A stretch of DNA of 9,159 nucleotides from Oscillospiraceae bacterium (GCA_029013165.1 JAQXMV010000154.1:1-9159), one strand, 5' to 3'. Positions 1 to 6,756 are shown, counted from the stretch's first letter. Numbers and translations are program-made. The notes: generated from the sequence alone by a model not told the origin.

Positions 1-120
1 CGGAGAATACAGCTTCTCTATAAAATAAAATGATATAATAAGCCGATCGGCACCGCAGGATCCTGCGGTGCCGATCGGCTTATTATATCATTTTATTTTA
101 TAGAGAAGCTGTATTCTCCG
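1..120. repeat. Perfect 120-base inverted repeat (palindrome) at left edge
   Basis: Bases 1-60 are the exact reverse complement of bases 61-120, with no mismatch and no loop. The right half contains the 3' end of the metallophosphoesterase gene (stop at 93-95). The left half therefore repeats it in the opposite direction: plus-strand bases 2-28 read GEYSFSIK followed by a stop. A natural terminator is not expected to be symmetrical through the coding sequence, so I read this as a fold-back artefact at a sequence end, centred on a hairpin. A genuine tail-to-tail duplication is the alternative. The repeat may extend beyond base 1. Confidence 0.97.
41..80 (-). terminator. Probable intrinsic terminator hairpin after the metallophosphoesterase gene
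   Basis: A G+C-rich self-complementary core (41-80) lies just past the stop codon. Read on the minus strand it is preceded by an A-rich tract and followed by a T-rich tract, as in a rho-independent terminator. Because the whole 120 bases are symmetrical, only the arm next to the gene (61-80) is certain; the other arm and T tract could be copied from it by fold-back. Confidence 0.5.
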
Positions 121-992
121 AGCCACTCTGAGGTGCAGAAGCGTCTTGCCCTGACAAGAACTTCGCCGTCATAAATCTCAATCTGTAAGCCGGCTCCTGT
201 GTCGTCCTGCATACCCTCTTCGGGTAAATCCGTACATTTCGGGACAACGATATAATGTGTGTCCGGGTCGAAATTACCGATGTCTAAGAAGGAATCGTGA
301 TCATGGCCGTTGATGAAAAATACATTGTGATGTCTCATCAGAGTCTCGAGAAGAGCAGCACCGTTTTCATCAATATATTTGAGGGGATGATGGTTGAAGA
401 CAAAGGCGGGTACGCCTGCTTCATCTGCCTTTGCGAGTACGCCGTCGAGCCACTGAACCTGCTCTTTGGAGATGGTCGGGAAGTTGGAAGCATCGGCTTC
501 GGAAGCCATAAAAGCAAAGACGCAGTTGTCGAATTCCTGAGCGTAATAGTAGGGAGCCTTTACATTGGTGCCGTTGAAGTCATTGAAGCAGTTCCAGAAA
601 TAGGCGGCGCGTCTTCTGTAATTGTCTTCTCCGTTGCCGTTGCCGGTGTCATGGTTTCCCATGGCGGTGTAAACGGCCTTGGCAGGATCGACCAGGTCGA
701 TCAGACCGTTGAAAACGAGATTTTCGCCGACCTGTCCGTTCATGGTGTTATCGCCGAGAAATACAAGGGCGTCATTTTCGGTCTCGGCATTCTTGACATC
801 ATAGAGAACGCTGACAAATCTTTTGCGGGTCGTGTTGTTGTTCATTTCCACGTGGACATCGGACAAAACAGAGAAAGACATGAGACATTCATCCTTGTCT
901 TTCACATCATGGGTCTGTGTCGGCGTGGGCACACCGATGGAAAATATCAGAGCCAGAAATAGAGCCAGACATCTTTGCATTAAAACGATCAT
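93..992 (-). CDS. Secreted calcineurin-like metallophosphoesterase
   Basis: Predicted exported phosphoesterase of the calcineurin-like (Metallophos) superfamily, which hydrolyses phosphate mono- or diesters with a two-metal centre; the substrate cannot be told from sequence. The 299-residue protein starts with a hydrophobic signal peptide (about residues 1-20, no lipobox). The family motifs follow in order: SDVH (D45, H47), LGDN (D81), GNHD (N113, H114), NHHP (H201/H202) and GHDH (H230, H232), so the metal ligands look complete. No sorting signal or second membrane segment is seen, so release outside the cell is likely. The start at 992 is supported by AGGAGG 8 bases upstream; the internal Met5 is too far from it. 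The gene is monocistronic, with its own promoter and a hairpin after the stop. The fold and class are secure; the biological role is not. Confidence 0.93.
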   Translation of the reverse strand: MIVLMQRCLALFLALIFSIGVPTPTQTHDVKDKDECLMSFSVLSDVHVEMNNNTTRKRFVSVLYDVKNAETENDALVFLGDNTMNGQVGENLVFNGLIDLVDPAKAVYTAMGNHDTGNGNGEDNYRRRAAYFWNCFNDFNGTNVKAPYYYAQEFDNCVFAFMASEADASNFPTISKEQVQWLDGVLAKADEAGVPAFVFNHHPLKYIDENGAALLETLMRHHNVFFINGHDHDSFLDIGNFDPDTHYIVVPKCTDLPEEGMQDDTGAGLQIEIYDGEVLVRARRFCTSEWLGEYSFSIK

Positions 993-1055
993 GGGAATAA
1001 CCTCCTGTTATTTCTGCCGAAGTCCGGGGGGACTGCGGCGAGTTTTTATAAACTC

Positions 1056-1084
1056 AGTATATCAAAATTATGAACAACAATCAA
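1056..1084 (-). promoter_or_regulatory. Sigma-A-type promoter for the metallophosphoesterase gene
   Basis: On the minus strand TTGATT (1079-1084) and TATACT (1056-1061) are separated by 17 bases. Transcription would start near 1049, giving a leader of about 57 bases. Two short inverted repeats lie at or after that point: GAGTTT/AAACTC (1040-1055), and AGTCC/GGACT around a four-G loop near 1021-1034. Inferred from consensus match and spacing only. Confidence 0.6.
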
Positions 1085-1090
1085 TAAGAT

Positions 1091-1375
1091 TTGGGCATAT
1101 TTTATGAATTTTTGGGGAAAGAAACCTACTCCATGCGAAGTCAGACAATTGAGCGGGTGTTTGTCGATGCGAAAGAAAAGCATGCCATGCGATATACTCC
1201 TTACCGAGGTCTAAATCAAGTGACAAATTTGGTTAGGCTTAAATTTGCTGCCATGAACCTGAAAAAGATAGCAAATTTGAAGTTCAAAAACAGCGACCCC
1301 CTTGATTTTCTTGGCTTTTTGCCCGTTTTCTTCCGATTTTTCAACCATTCAGACAGAAAACCGTGTCTTGCTTGA
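1091..1375 (+). pseudogene. C-terminal remnant of an IS1182-family transposase
   Basis: The plus-strand frame ending with the stop at 1373-1375 carries a recognisable C-terminal end of an IS1182-type DDE transposase: ETYSMRSQTIERVF, then DAKEKHAMRY, a YRGL motif and LKFAAMNLKKIA. Intact proteins of this family are several hundred residues; here only about 70-90 remain. The similarity begins near base 1118, and the 5' part, the first two catalytic acidic residues and the left end are missing. The glutamate in the TIERVF stretch is the segment usually carrying the last catalytic acid, but the fragment cannot be active. It lies between lysS and the metallophosphoesterase gene, on the opposite strand to both. 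The exact left boundary of the remnant is uncertain; the family identification is from memory of the motif, not from a search. Confidence 0.72.
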
Positions 1376-1409
1376 TCGCAAAACACGGTTTTTTCGACAG
1401 TCTGAAATG
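1346..1409. repeat. Imperfect inverted repeat at the end of the IS remnant, with terminator-like hairpin
   Basis: A 10-bp stem (AAAACCGTGT 1357-1366 with ACACGGTTTT 1383-1392) is followed on the plus strand by more T residues, and its left arm overlaps the end of the transposase fragment. It is flanked by a second pairing, TCAGAC (1349-1354) with GTCTGA (1400-1405), extendable to CATT/AATG with a bulge. This would fit the transposase terminator plus the right end of the IS. It may also stop transcription arriving from lysS on the minus strand, where the stem is followed by TTTTCTGTCT. Confidence 0.55.
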
Positions 1410-1435
1410 GGCAATCCCTCTATGGGACTGCCCAT
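1407..1435 (-). terminator. Hairpin downstream of lysS, probable terminator
   Basis: A 12-bp stem with one G/A position (1407-1418 with 1424-1435) and a five-base loop lies 24 bases past the lysS stop codon. Read on the minus strand it is followed by only a short T run (ATTTCAG), so termination may be partial or shared with the hairpin at 1357-1392. Confidence 0.5.
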
Positions 1436-1459
1436 TCATTTGTAAAATAATGTGTTTTT

Positions 1460-3013
1460 TTATTTGTCCAGCGGCTTCATCGTCGGGAAGAGCAGGACAT
1501 CTCTGATGGAAGCACTGTCGGTCAGCAGCATGCACAGTCTGTCAATGCCCATGCCCATGCCGCCGGTGGGAGGCATGCCGTATTCAAGTGCGTCGACAAA
1601 GTCCTGATCGAGCATATTCGCTTCTTCGTCGCCGGCCTCACGTAGGGCAACCTGCCTCTTGAAACGCTCCAGCTGGTCAATGGGATCGTTCAGCTCGGAA
1701 TAGGCGTTGGCAAATTCGCGGCCTGTGATGAAGAGCTCAAAACGCTCGGTGAGCGCCGGATTGGAGGGCTTGCGCTTGGTCAGGGGAGAGATCTCAACGG
1801 GATAGTCGGTGATGAAAGTCGGCTGAATGAGGTTCTCCTCAACTTTTTCATCATAAACATAGCTGAGAATGTCGCCCCAGGTGTCGCTGTCCTTGATCTC
1901 GATATCCATGGACTTGGCAATCTCTCTTGCCTTTTCATCGTCACCCTGGAATTCGCCGAAGTCGATACCGGAGTATTTCTTGACGGCGTCCACCATGGTC
2001 AGACGCTCGAAAGGCTTCTCCAGGTCGATCTCTGTGCCTTGATAGGTGATGTGCAGGGTGCCGCAGGCTTCCATGGCGGCATTTCTGATGAGAGCCTCTG
2101 TAATATCCATCATGCCGTGATAATCGGTGTAGGCCTGATAAAGCTCAATGCAGGTGAATTCCGGATTGTGCTTGATGTCCATGCCCTCGTTGCGGAAGTT
2201 TCTGCCGATTTCATAGACTCTTTCCATGCCGCCGACGATGAGTCTTTTAAGGTAAAGCTCCGTGGCAATACGAAGATACATGTCCATATCCAGCGTGTTA
2301 TGATGGGTGATAAAGGGCCTTGCCGAAGCGCCGCCGGGGATCAGGTTGAGGATCGGTGTCTCCACCTCAATGAAGCCCATGTTGTCCAGATAGCTTCTGA
2401 TGGAGGAGATGATCTTGCTTCTCTTGATGAAGGTGTCCTTGACCTCGGGGTTGACAATGAGGTCAACATATCTTCTGCGATATCTGGTGTCCTTGTCCTG
2501 CAGGCCGTGCCACTTCTCGGGGAGAGGCAGCAGTGATTTGGACAGCAGTCGGATCGCTGTAGCATGAACGGAAATTTCGCCGCGTCTGGTTCTGAAAACG
2601 AAGCCCTGCACCTCGACGATGTCGCCGATGTCCCACTTCTTGAACTCGGCAAAGGACTCTTCGCCGATATCGTTGATGCGGACATAAACCTGAATTTTGC
2701 CGGAACGGTCGGAGACGACGATGAAATTGGCCTTGCCCATGTCTCTCCAGGCGAGGATTCGTCCGCAGATGGAAACATTGAGAACCTCACTGTCCTCGGG
2801 GGCAACGCCGTTTTCAGCGTTGTATTTTTCTATGGCTTCAAACTTTTCGATAATCTCGGCGTTGGTGATGGTCTGTGTGGCAGTGGTGATGAAAAAAGGA
2901 TCTTTTCCGGCCTGCTGAAGAGCCTGTAATTTTTCGACTCTGATTCTGCGAAGCTCGTTGACATCCTGCTGCACTTCCTGCTGGGGGAGGTTGGTGTTAT
3001 TTTCCTGTGACAT
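1460..3013 (-). CDS. lysS: Lysyl-tRNA synthetase (class II)
   Basis: Charges tRNA-Lys with lysine in an ATP-dependent reaction in the cytoplasm. The 517-residue protein has the normal bacterial class II architecture: an N-terminal helical extension (about 1-60), an OB-fold anticodon-binding domain (about 80-160) and a catalytic domain to the end. Class II motif 1 is seen at about 212-234 (FIEVETP then IPGGASARPF), motif 2 at about 265-292 (RVYEIGRNFRNEG then HNPEFT) and motif 3 at about 485-514 (GMGIDRL, then RDVLLFP). It is complete and in one frame. The start at 3013 gives the expected N-terminus, but its ribosome binding site is weak: the best match, GGAAAGG, lies 12 bases upstream, inside a small hairpin. 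It follows greA by 142 bases in the same direction with no convincing promoter between, so co-transcription from the greA promoter is likely. Confidence 0.98.
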   Translation of the reverse strand: MSQENNTNLPQQEVQQDVNELRRIRVEKLQALQQAGKDPFFITTATQTITNAEIIEKFEAIEKYNAENGVAPEDSEVLNVSICGRILAWRDMGKANFIVVSDRSGKIQVYVRINDIGEESFAEFKKWDIGDIVEVQGFVFRTRRGEISVHATAIRLLSKSLLPLPEKWHGLQDKDTRYRRRYVDLIVNPEVKDTFIKRSKIISSIRSYLDNMGFIEVETPILNLIPGGASARPFITHHNTLDMDMYLRIATELYLKRLIVGGMERVYEIGRNFRNEGMDIKHNPEFTCIELYQAYTDYHGMMDITEALIRNAAMEACGTLHITYQGTEIDLEKPFERLTMVDAVKKYSGIDFGEFQGDDEKAREIAKSMDIEIKDSDTWGDILSYVYDEKVEENLIQPTFITDYPVEISPLTKRKPSNPALTERFELFITGREFANAYSELNDPIDQLERFKRQVALREAGDEEANMLDQDFVDALEYGMPPTGGMGMGIDRLCMLLTDSASIRDVLLFPTMKPLDK

Positions 3014-3022
3014 AAAAATCCA

Positions 3023-3037
3023 TAGCCTTTCCGGCTA
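3023..3037 (-). promoter_or_regulatory. Small hairpin holding the lysS ribosome binding site
   Basis: TAGCC (3023-3027) pairs with GGCTA (3033-3037); on the minus strand the loop and the 3' arm carry GGAAAGG (3026-3032), the only Shine-Dalgarno-like sequence before lysS. An out-of-frame ATG at 3023 opens an eight-codon frame (MDFYVTGK, stop at 2997-2999) that overlaps the lysS start at 3013. Whether this affects lysS translation is inference. Confidence 0.35.
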
Positions 3038-3049
3038 CATAGTGTGAAA

Positions 3050-3140
3050 TCACGGCCGTCCCTGTTGTAGCCGAACAGGGCGTGAGGGAAAATGCAGCGC
3101 CTTCAAAATTTGATCGCAGACAAATTTTGAAGGAACTGAA
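3050..3140. repeat. Structured greA-lysS spacer with a perfect 13-bp inverted repeat
   Basis: CCTTCAAAATTTG (3100-3112) and its exact complement (3121-3133) flank an eight-base loop. Read on the minus strand, a second stem follows, CCCTGTT/AACAGGG around CGGCTAC (about 3060-3080), and the palindrome ACGGCCGT comes just after it. No T run follows the long stem on the minus strand, so it is a poor intrinsic terminator. It could be an mRNA processing or stabilising element between greA and lysS, or a copy of a dispersed intergenic repeat. Nothing in the spacer resembles the T-box consensus. Confidence 0.5.
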
Positions 3141-3155
3141 ATTCGGGATTGCTTT

Positions 3156-3638
3156 TTATTTTGTGATCTCGATGACCTCGTATTTGATGACGCCGATGGG
3201 AGCCTCGACCTCAACGATATCGCCCACGGCATGACCGATGAGAGCCTTGGCCACGGGGGATTCGTCGCTTGTGAGATAATCGGCGCCCTTGTCCTTGGAG
3301 GTGGAGGTGGAGGAGATGATCTGATACTTGTAAATATCGCCGTATTCGACATCCTTGATGGTGACCTTGGAGCCCATCTGGATGATATCGGTGCTCAGAG
3401 CGTCCTCGTCGATGATTTTTGCCATGGAGAGGATGGCTTCGATCTCACTGATACGGGCTTCCAGTTTGCCCTGATCGTTTCTTGCTTCCTCATATTCGCT
3501 GTTTTCTGAGAGGTCACCGAAAGAGAGTGCAACCTGGATCTTTTCTTTGATTTCCTGACGGCCTGTCACTTTCAGGTATTCCAGTTCGTCCTCCAGTTCT
3601 TTCAGACCGGCAGAAGTGAGCAAAATTTCCTGTGCCAT
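3156..3638 (-). CDS. greA: Transcription elongation factor GreA
   Basis: Binds backtracked RNA polymerase through the secondary channel and stimulates cleavage of the misplaced RNA 3' end so that elongation resumes. The length of 160 residues is normal. The N-terminal antiparallel coiled coil (about 5-78) has the conserved tip GDLSENSEY with the two acidic residues D42 and E45 that support the cleavage reaction. The C-terminal FKBP-like domain (about 85-160) carries the family signature SPVAKALIGHAVGD (127-140). The start at 3638 is preceded by AAGGAAG with about 8 bases of spacing. It is the first gene of the greA-lysS unit, an order common in Firmicutes, and has a near-perfect promoter upstream. 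Confidence 0.98.
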   Translation of the reverse strand: MAQEILLTSAGLKELEDELEYLKVTGRQEIKEKIQVALSFGDLSENSEYEEARNDQGKLEARISEIEAILSMAKIIDEDALSTDIIQMGSKVTIKDVEYGDIYKYQIISSTSTSKDKGADYLTSDESPVAKALIGHAVGDIVEVEAPIGVIKYEVIEITK

Positions 3639-3692
3639 GTGTATATCTTCCTTTCGTAAAATTATACTTTCAATATAAACTATCAGTGTAAT

Positions 3693-3721
3693 ATTATATA
3701 AAATATCTTTGAAAGTGTCAA
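3693..3721 (-). promoter_or_regulatory. Consensus sigma-A promoter for greA-lysS
   Basis: On the minus strand TTGACA (3716-3721) and TATAAT (3693-3698) are both exact consensus hexamers with the optimal 17-base spacer. The leader would be about 45-50 bases before the greA start codon. This suggests strong constitutive expression, as fits housekeeping genes. Confidence 0.85.
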
Positions 3722-3790
3722 GGTTTTAGGCGTAAATATTATGGACTGAAATAAAGGATCTTCAGCCCGGGGGAATATATCTTTTTCCCG

Positions 3791-3819
3791 TTGACAGTCA
3801 TTTCCCTTTGTGATAGACT
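3791..3819 (+). promoter_or_regulatory. Sigma-A-type promoter for the PHP-domain gene
   Basis: TTGACA (3791-3796) and TAGACT (3814-3819) are spaced by 17 bases, about 65 bases upstream of the start codon. A small hairpin, GCTCG/CGAGC around GAAGG (about 3826-3840), would lie at the start of the transcript. The promoter is divergent from the greA promoter, about 70 bases apart. Confidence 0.72.
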
Positions 3820-3885
3820 GAAACTGCTCGGAAGGCGAGCGTCAGCCTTATACTCAAATTTATAGCAAAAAGAAACAGGAGGCAA

Positions 3886-5364
3886 ATGATGAAGAAAAAT
3901 CTGAACACGGCAAAAAAATGGCTCTCACTTTTTCTGGCGGTGCTTCTGTGCTGCGGCACCGGAATATCCGCCGCAGCGGTGCAGGAAAAAGAGGAGAAAA
4001 ACTACAGGATCGAAAACCCCTATGAAGAGATCGACTGGCAGAAGTGGCAGGACTACAAAACACAGCTTCATTGTCACACCAATGCCAGCGACGGCTATCT
4101 CACCATTCATGAGTTTGTGCAGCAGCACTATGACCTGAACTATGACATCGTGGCTCTGACGGATCACGGTACTATCAACCGGGGCTGGAATCAGGAGCCG
4201 GAGCTGATCCCTCTTGTTCGACTGGTCAAATATGAGAGAACGCAAATGGCCGATGTTATTCCGCTGAGCGCTGAGGAATATGAAGCCTATCTTGCCGGAA
4301 CGGCGGCTTCACCGACGAGAACCCACAAAAACGGTATGCTCGATGTGCCTCTGGGCATCGAGTTGAACATGGCTACGCCCGTGGCGGACTGCCATCTGAC
4401 CGGATACTTTTCCGAATACGGTCAGGGACTGGCCGGGGTTTTCGGCGACTATGAGACGCCCACGGCAGGCGTCAAGGACGCCGGCGGTATTTCTTTCCTC
4501 TCTCATGTGGGTGAATATGTTTACACGGACTACGACTCCTATAATTATGTCGGTCAGCCCATTGACGATTATTATGCGAATAAGTTTGCCAGAATATTCC
4601 TCGACAATCAGGGCTCTTCACTGGGCATGGGCATCAACAGCTCCTCCGATGAGAACACACGCTGTGACAGAATCCTCTACGATCAGATTCTGCAGAAAAC
4701 CATTCCCAACGGCGTTGTTCCCTGGGCCAATACCTTTGCGGATTCCCACAATGAGCAGGCCATCAACAAAGCCTATATCATGACTTGGATGGAAGATTTC
4801 ACCATGGAGGATTTCCGCGAAAGTCTGGAGAAAGGCCAATTCTTTGCGTTTTCCCATTTCTCAAACGGTGTTGAGCTCAACGGCATGGAGGAAATCCCCG
4901 GCTTCGATGAGCAGAAAGTCTATGACGAAAAGCTCTATCTGCTGGACAACACGCCGAGAGTGACGGCTGTCAGCGTGGATCAGCAGGCAGACGCCATAAC
5001 TGTTGAGGGCGAAAACTTCGATCAGATCACCTGGGTGTCAAACGGCAATGTGATTCTCAGGGAAGATATTGCTGACGGCAGGGCGGTGCTGGATCTTCAT
5101 GCCGACGAAAAGTTCCTCGCCGAGCCTTATCTCTATGTGAGATTTTATATCACCGGCGACAACGGTATCTGCTATTCTCAGCCCTTTGTTCTGCATGTCG
5201 AGGGGGAGGAGTTTGAGGCGGTCACCGTGCCCGAAACCCACGATATCTCCACTTTCCTGAGAGGACTGGTTACGGTTCTTGATCAGTTCTTCTTCAAATA
5301 CAACCCCATTGTCTGGGCGTTTAAATATTTCGCCCTGGGATATAATCCTCTCGAGAGACTATAA
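3886..5364 (+). CDS. Secreted PHP-domain metallohydrolase (CehA/McbA-like)
   Basis: Predicted exported metal-dependent hydrolase with a PHP (polymerase and histidinol phosphatase) fold, resembling the CehA/McbA group; the substrate is unknown and could be a phosphoester. The 492-residue protein has a signal peptide (about 1-31, cleavage likely after the SAAA stretch). The PHP domain spans about 56-330, with HCH (H62, H64), SDG (D69), TDH (D93, H94), E159, H170, SH at 206-207 and DSH (D286, H288) as likely metal ligands. Residues about 355-438 look like a beta-sandwich (Ig-like) domain, and the last 40 residues are rich in aromatic and hydrophobic residues. AGGAGG (3877-3882) is 3 bases from the ATG at 3886 but 6 from the ATG at 3889, so the true start may be the second Met. 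It is a single-gene unit with its own promoter and terminator. Confidence 0.88.
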   Translation: MMKKNLNTAKKWLSLFLAVLLCCGTGISAAAVQEKEEKNYRIENPYEEIDWQKWQDYKTQLHCHTNASDGYLTIHEFVQQHYDLNYDIVALTDHGTINRGWNQEPELIPLVRLVKYERTQMADVIPLSAEEYEAYLAGTAASPTRTHKNGMLDVPLGIELNMATPVADCHLTGYFSEYGQGLAGVFGDYETPTAGVKDAGGISFLSHVGEYVYTDYDSYNYVGQPIDDYYANKFARIFLDNQGSSLGMGINSSSDENTRCDRILYDQILQKTIPNGVVPWANTFADSHNEQAINKAYIMTWMEDFTMEDFRESLEKGQFFAFSHFSNGVELNGMEEIPGFDEQKVYDEKLYLLDNTPRVTAVSVDQQADAITVEGENFDQITWVSNGNVILREDIADGRAVLDLHADEKFLAEPYLYVRFYITGDNGICYSQPFVLHVEGEEFEAVTVPETHDISTFLRGLVTVLDQFFFKYNPIVWAFKYFALGYNPLERL

Positions 5365-5382
5365 GCTTACATCATAGAAACT

Positions 5383-5411
5383 GCCCGGCACCGTGATAAA
5401 CGGTGCCGGGC
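5383..5411. terminator. Strong bidirectional terminator between convergent genes
   Basis: An 11-bp G+C-rich stem (GCCCGGCACCG 5383-5393 with CGGTGCCGGGC 5401-5411) has a seven-base loop and lies 18 bases past the PHP gene stop and 16 bases past the stop of the minus-strand gene at 5428. The plus-strand tail is AAAATTGATTTTT and the minus-strand tail AGTTTCT, so it can serve both genes, more convincingly the plus one. Confidence 0.8.
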
Positions 5412-5427
5412 AAAATTGATTTTTACA

Positions 5428-6594
5428 TCAAAGTATGATCAGGAAGATCAGCCAGCCAAGACCCGATGAGATCAGTCCGGCCATGAAAAGAGCAAGGAAG
5501 TTGAAGAAAATCATGGCAACGATGCCGATTTTGATGGGCATAGTGTTTTCTGCCTCTGAGATATTCTGCCATACCAGATAGACATCCTGTCCCTCGTGAT
5601 AATACTGATCCAGGCCGATTTTGTCCTTATTGTTTACACTTTTGAAGCCGCAGTCGGTGAGACCCTGGGCAAACTTGTCAGCCATTTCGTTGTCTCTGAG
5701 GGTGAGCCGTGCCACGATGCGCAGCTCATCGGCGGGTTCGACGACACGTAAGTGACCGCTTTTAAAGCCGGTGCACCACCAGTATTTGTCATAGTCTCTG
5801 GTGAATTCTCTCTCATATTTTCCGAGAATGTTCTGATGATAAAGGCTCATTTCCATATAGGGCCAGTATTCCTCATAAGCCTTGCCGTAGAAAGTCAGAA
5901 TGCCGTCGGTTTTGCCATCGGGCGTTCTGGAGTATACGCCGATCTCTCCGCCGTAGAAGAGATAGCCGTACTGACCTTTCCAGAGCTGGATCATGAAATC
6001 CTTGTTGTCATAGTTAAAGAAAACTCGGGTGTAGTCATATTCCAGGGCGATATAGGGCGCCACGAGATCGTATATTCTGGCAAAGCCTAAATTCTCCTGC
6101 CAGTTGTCCTTGTCATTGGTGTAGTAATAGTCATCGACATAGCTGTACTGATAGCTGAGAATCTGTCGGTTTTCCAGCAGATTGCGGACCACATTGCTGT
6201 TTTTGACCACATTGACGGGATAAATGGCAGAGAGGGTTTTACCGTTGACCTTGGCCTTGGCGGTGATGACGGCTCTGCCGACGGAGACGCCGGTCACGAC
6301 TCCCTTTGAGGAGACGATGGCAACCTTATTGTCGGAGCTTTCCCATGTGATTTTCGGCTGAGTGTCCACGCCGCTGACCTTGGCACTGAGCTGGATCTTT
6401 TTCCTGACGGTGACATTGAAGCCATTGGCAGAGATCACAATTTCCGGCTCAGAGGCAGCGGTCTTCGCTGCGGAGAAAGGATAACGGTTATCGGTAATTT
6501 GGGGTTCCGAGGCGGCGCTGCAGCACATGACGCCGAGAAAAAGGATCAGGGCGGAAATAACTGTCAGCAGCAGGACTTTGAAATGCTTTTTCAT
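5428..6594 (-). CDS. Membrane-anchored Ig-like (BIG2) and DUF4474 protein
   Basis: A 388-residue exported protein of unknown function. It has an N-terminal signal or anchor segment (about 6-28), a short linker in which AASEPQI and AASEPEI repeat (27-52), and a bacterial Ig-like group 2 domain (about 50-130: WESSDNKVAIVSSKGVVTGV, then GRAVITA). Next is a region I recognise as DUF4474 (about 150-345: NWQENLGFARIYD, IQLWKGQYG, GGEIGVY), and a strongly hydrophobic C-terminus (about 355-388) forming one or two membrane segments up to the last residue. The Ig and DUF4474 parts should face outside. The start at 6594 has GGAGG 6 bases upstream. The gene follows the GH27 gene by 162 bases but has its own promoter, and converges on the PHP gene. 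DUF4474 has no known activity to my knowledge; the family call rests on remembered motifs. Confidence 0.85.
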   Translation of the reverse strand: MKKHFKVLLLTVISALILFLGVMCCSAASEPQITDNRYPFSAAKTAASEPEIVISANGFNVTVRKKIQLSAKVSGVDTQPKITWESSDNKVAIVSSKGVVTGVSVGRAVITAKAKVNGKTLSAIYPVNVVKNSNVVRNLLENRQILSYQYSYVDDYYYTNDKDNWQENLGFARIYDLVAPYIALEYDYTRVFFNYDNKDFMIQLWKGQYGYLFYGGEIGVYSRTPDGKTDGILTFYGKAYEEYWPYMEMSLYHQNILGKYEREFTRDYDKYWWCTGFKSGHLRVVEPADELRIVARLTLRDNEMADKFAQGLTDCGFKSVNNKDKIGLDQYYHEGQDVYLVWQNISEAENTMPIKIGIVAMIFFNFLALFMAGLISSGLGWLIFLIIL

Positions 6595-6641
6595 CTTGTT
6601 CCTCCATTCAGTATGATTTGGTATATATTACCTTATTGGCA

Positions 6642-6670
6642 ATTATATATTATTTTTTCCAAATAATCAA
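6642..6670 (-). promoter_or_regulatory. Sigma-A-type promoter for the Ig-DUF4474 gene
   Basis: On the minus strand TTGATT (6665-6670) and TATAAT (6642-6647) are spaced by 17 bases in a very AT-rich stretch. The leader would be about 40 bases. The -35 hexamer is the same as that of the metallophosphoesterase gene. Confidence 0.72.
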
Positions 6671-6756
6671 CGGCTAATTGTTAATATTTTTTAAACAATG
6701 GAACATTAAAAGCGAAAATGATGCATTCAGATCTTTTTTCTATGCTTGCTTTGGGC

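Noticed and set aside
297..962. Long plus-strand open frame (221 codons) opposite the metallophosphoesterase gene
   Set aside because: It is antisense to a gene with complete family motifs, a signal peptide and a good ribosome binding site; its own translation shows no family features.
2039..2536. Plus-strand open frame of 165 codons inside lysS
   Set aside because: It is antisense to a fully conserved lysyl-tRNA synthetase, with no ribosome binding site; a by-product of codon bias.
3014..3155. Possible T-box riboswitch controlling lysS
   Set aside because: No T-box consensus, specifier-type arrangement or terminator/antiterminator pair with a T run is visible; the stems present do not fit.
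3722..3790. Short imperfect hairpins (CTGAA/TTCAG near 3745-3766 and a G/U-paired stem near 3769-3791)
   Set aside because: The stems are short or rely on weak pairs and lie upstream of both promoters' transcripts, so no role can be supported.
6595..6756. Terminator after the GH27 gene
   Set aside because: The A-rich and T-rich runs downstream of the stop are not preceded by a convincing stem, so none is called.
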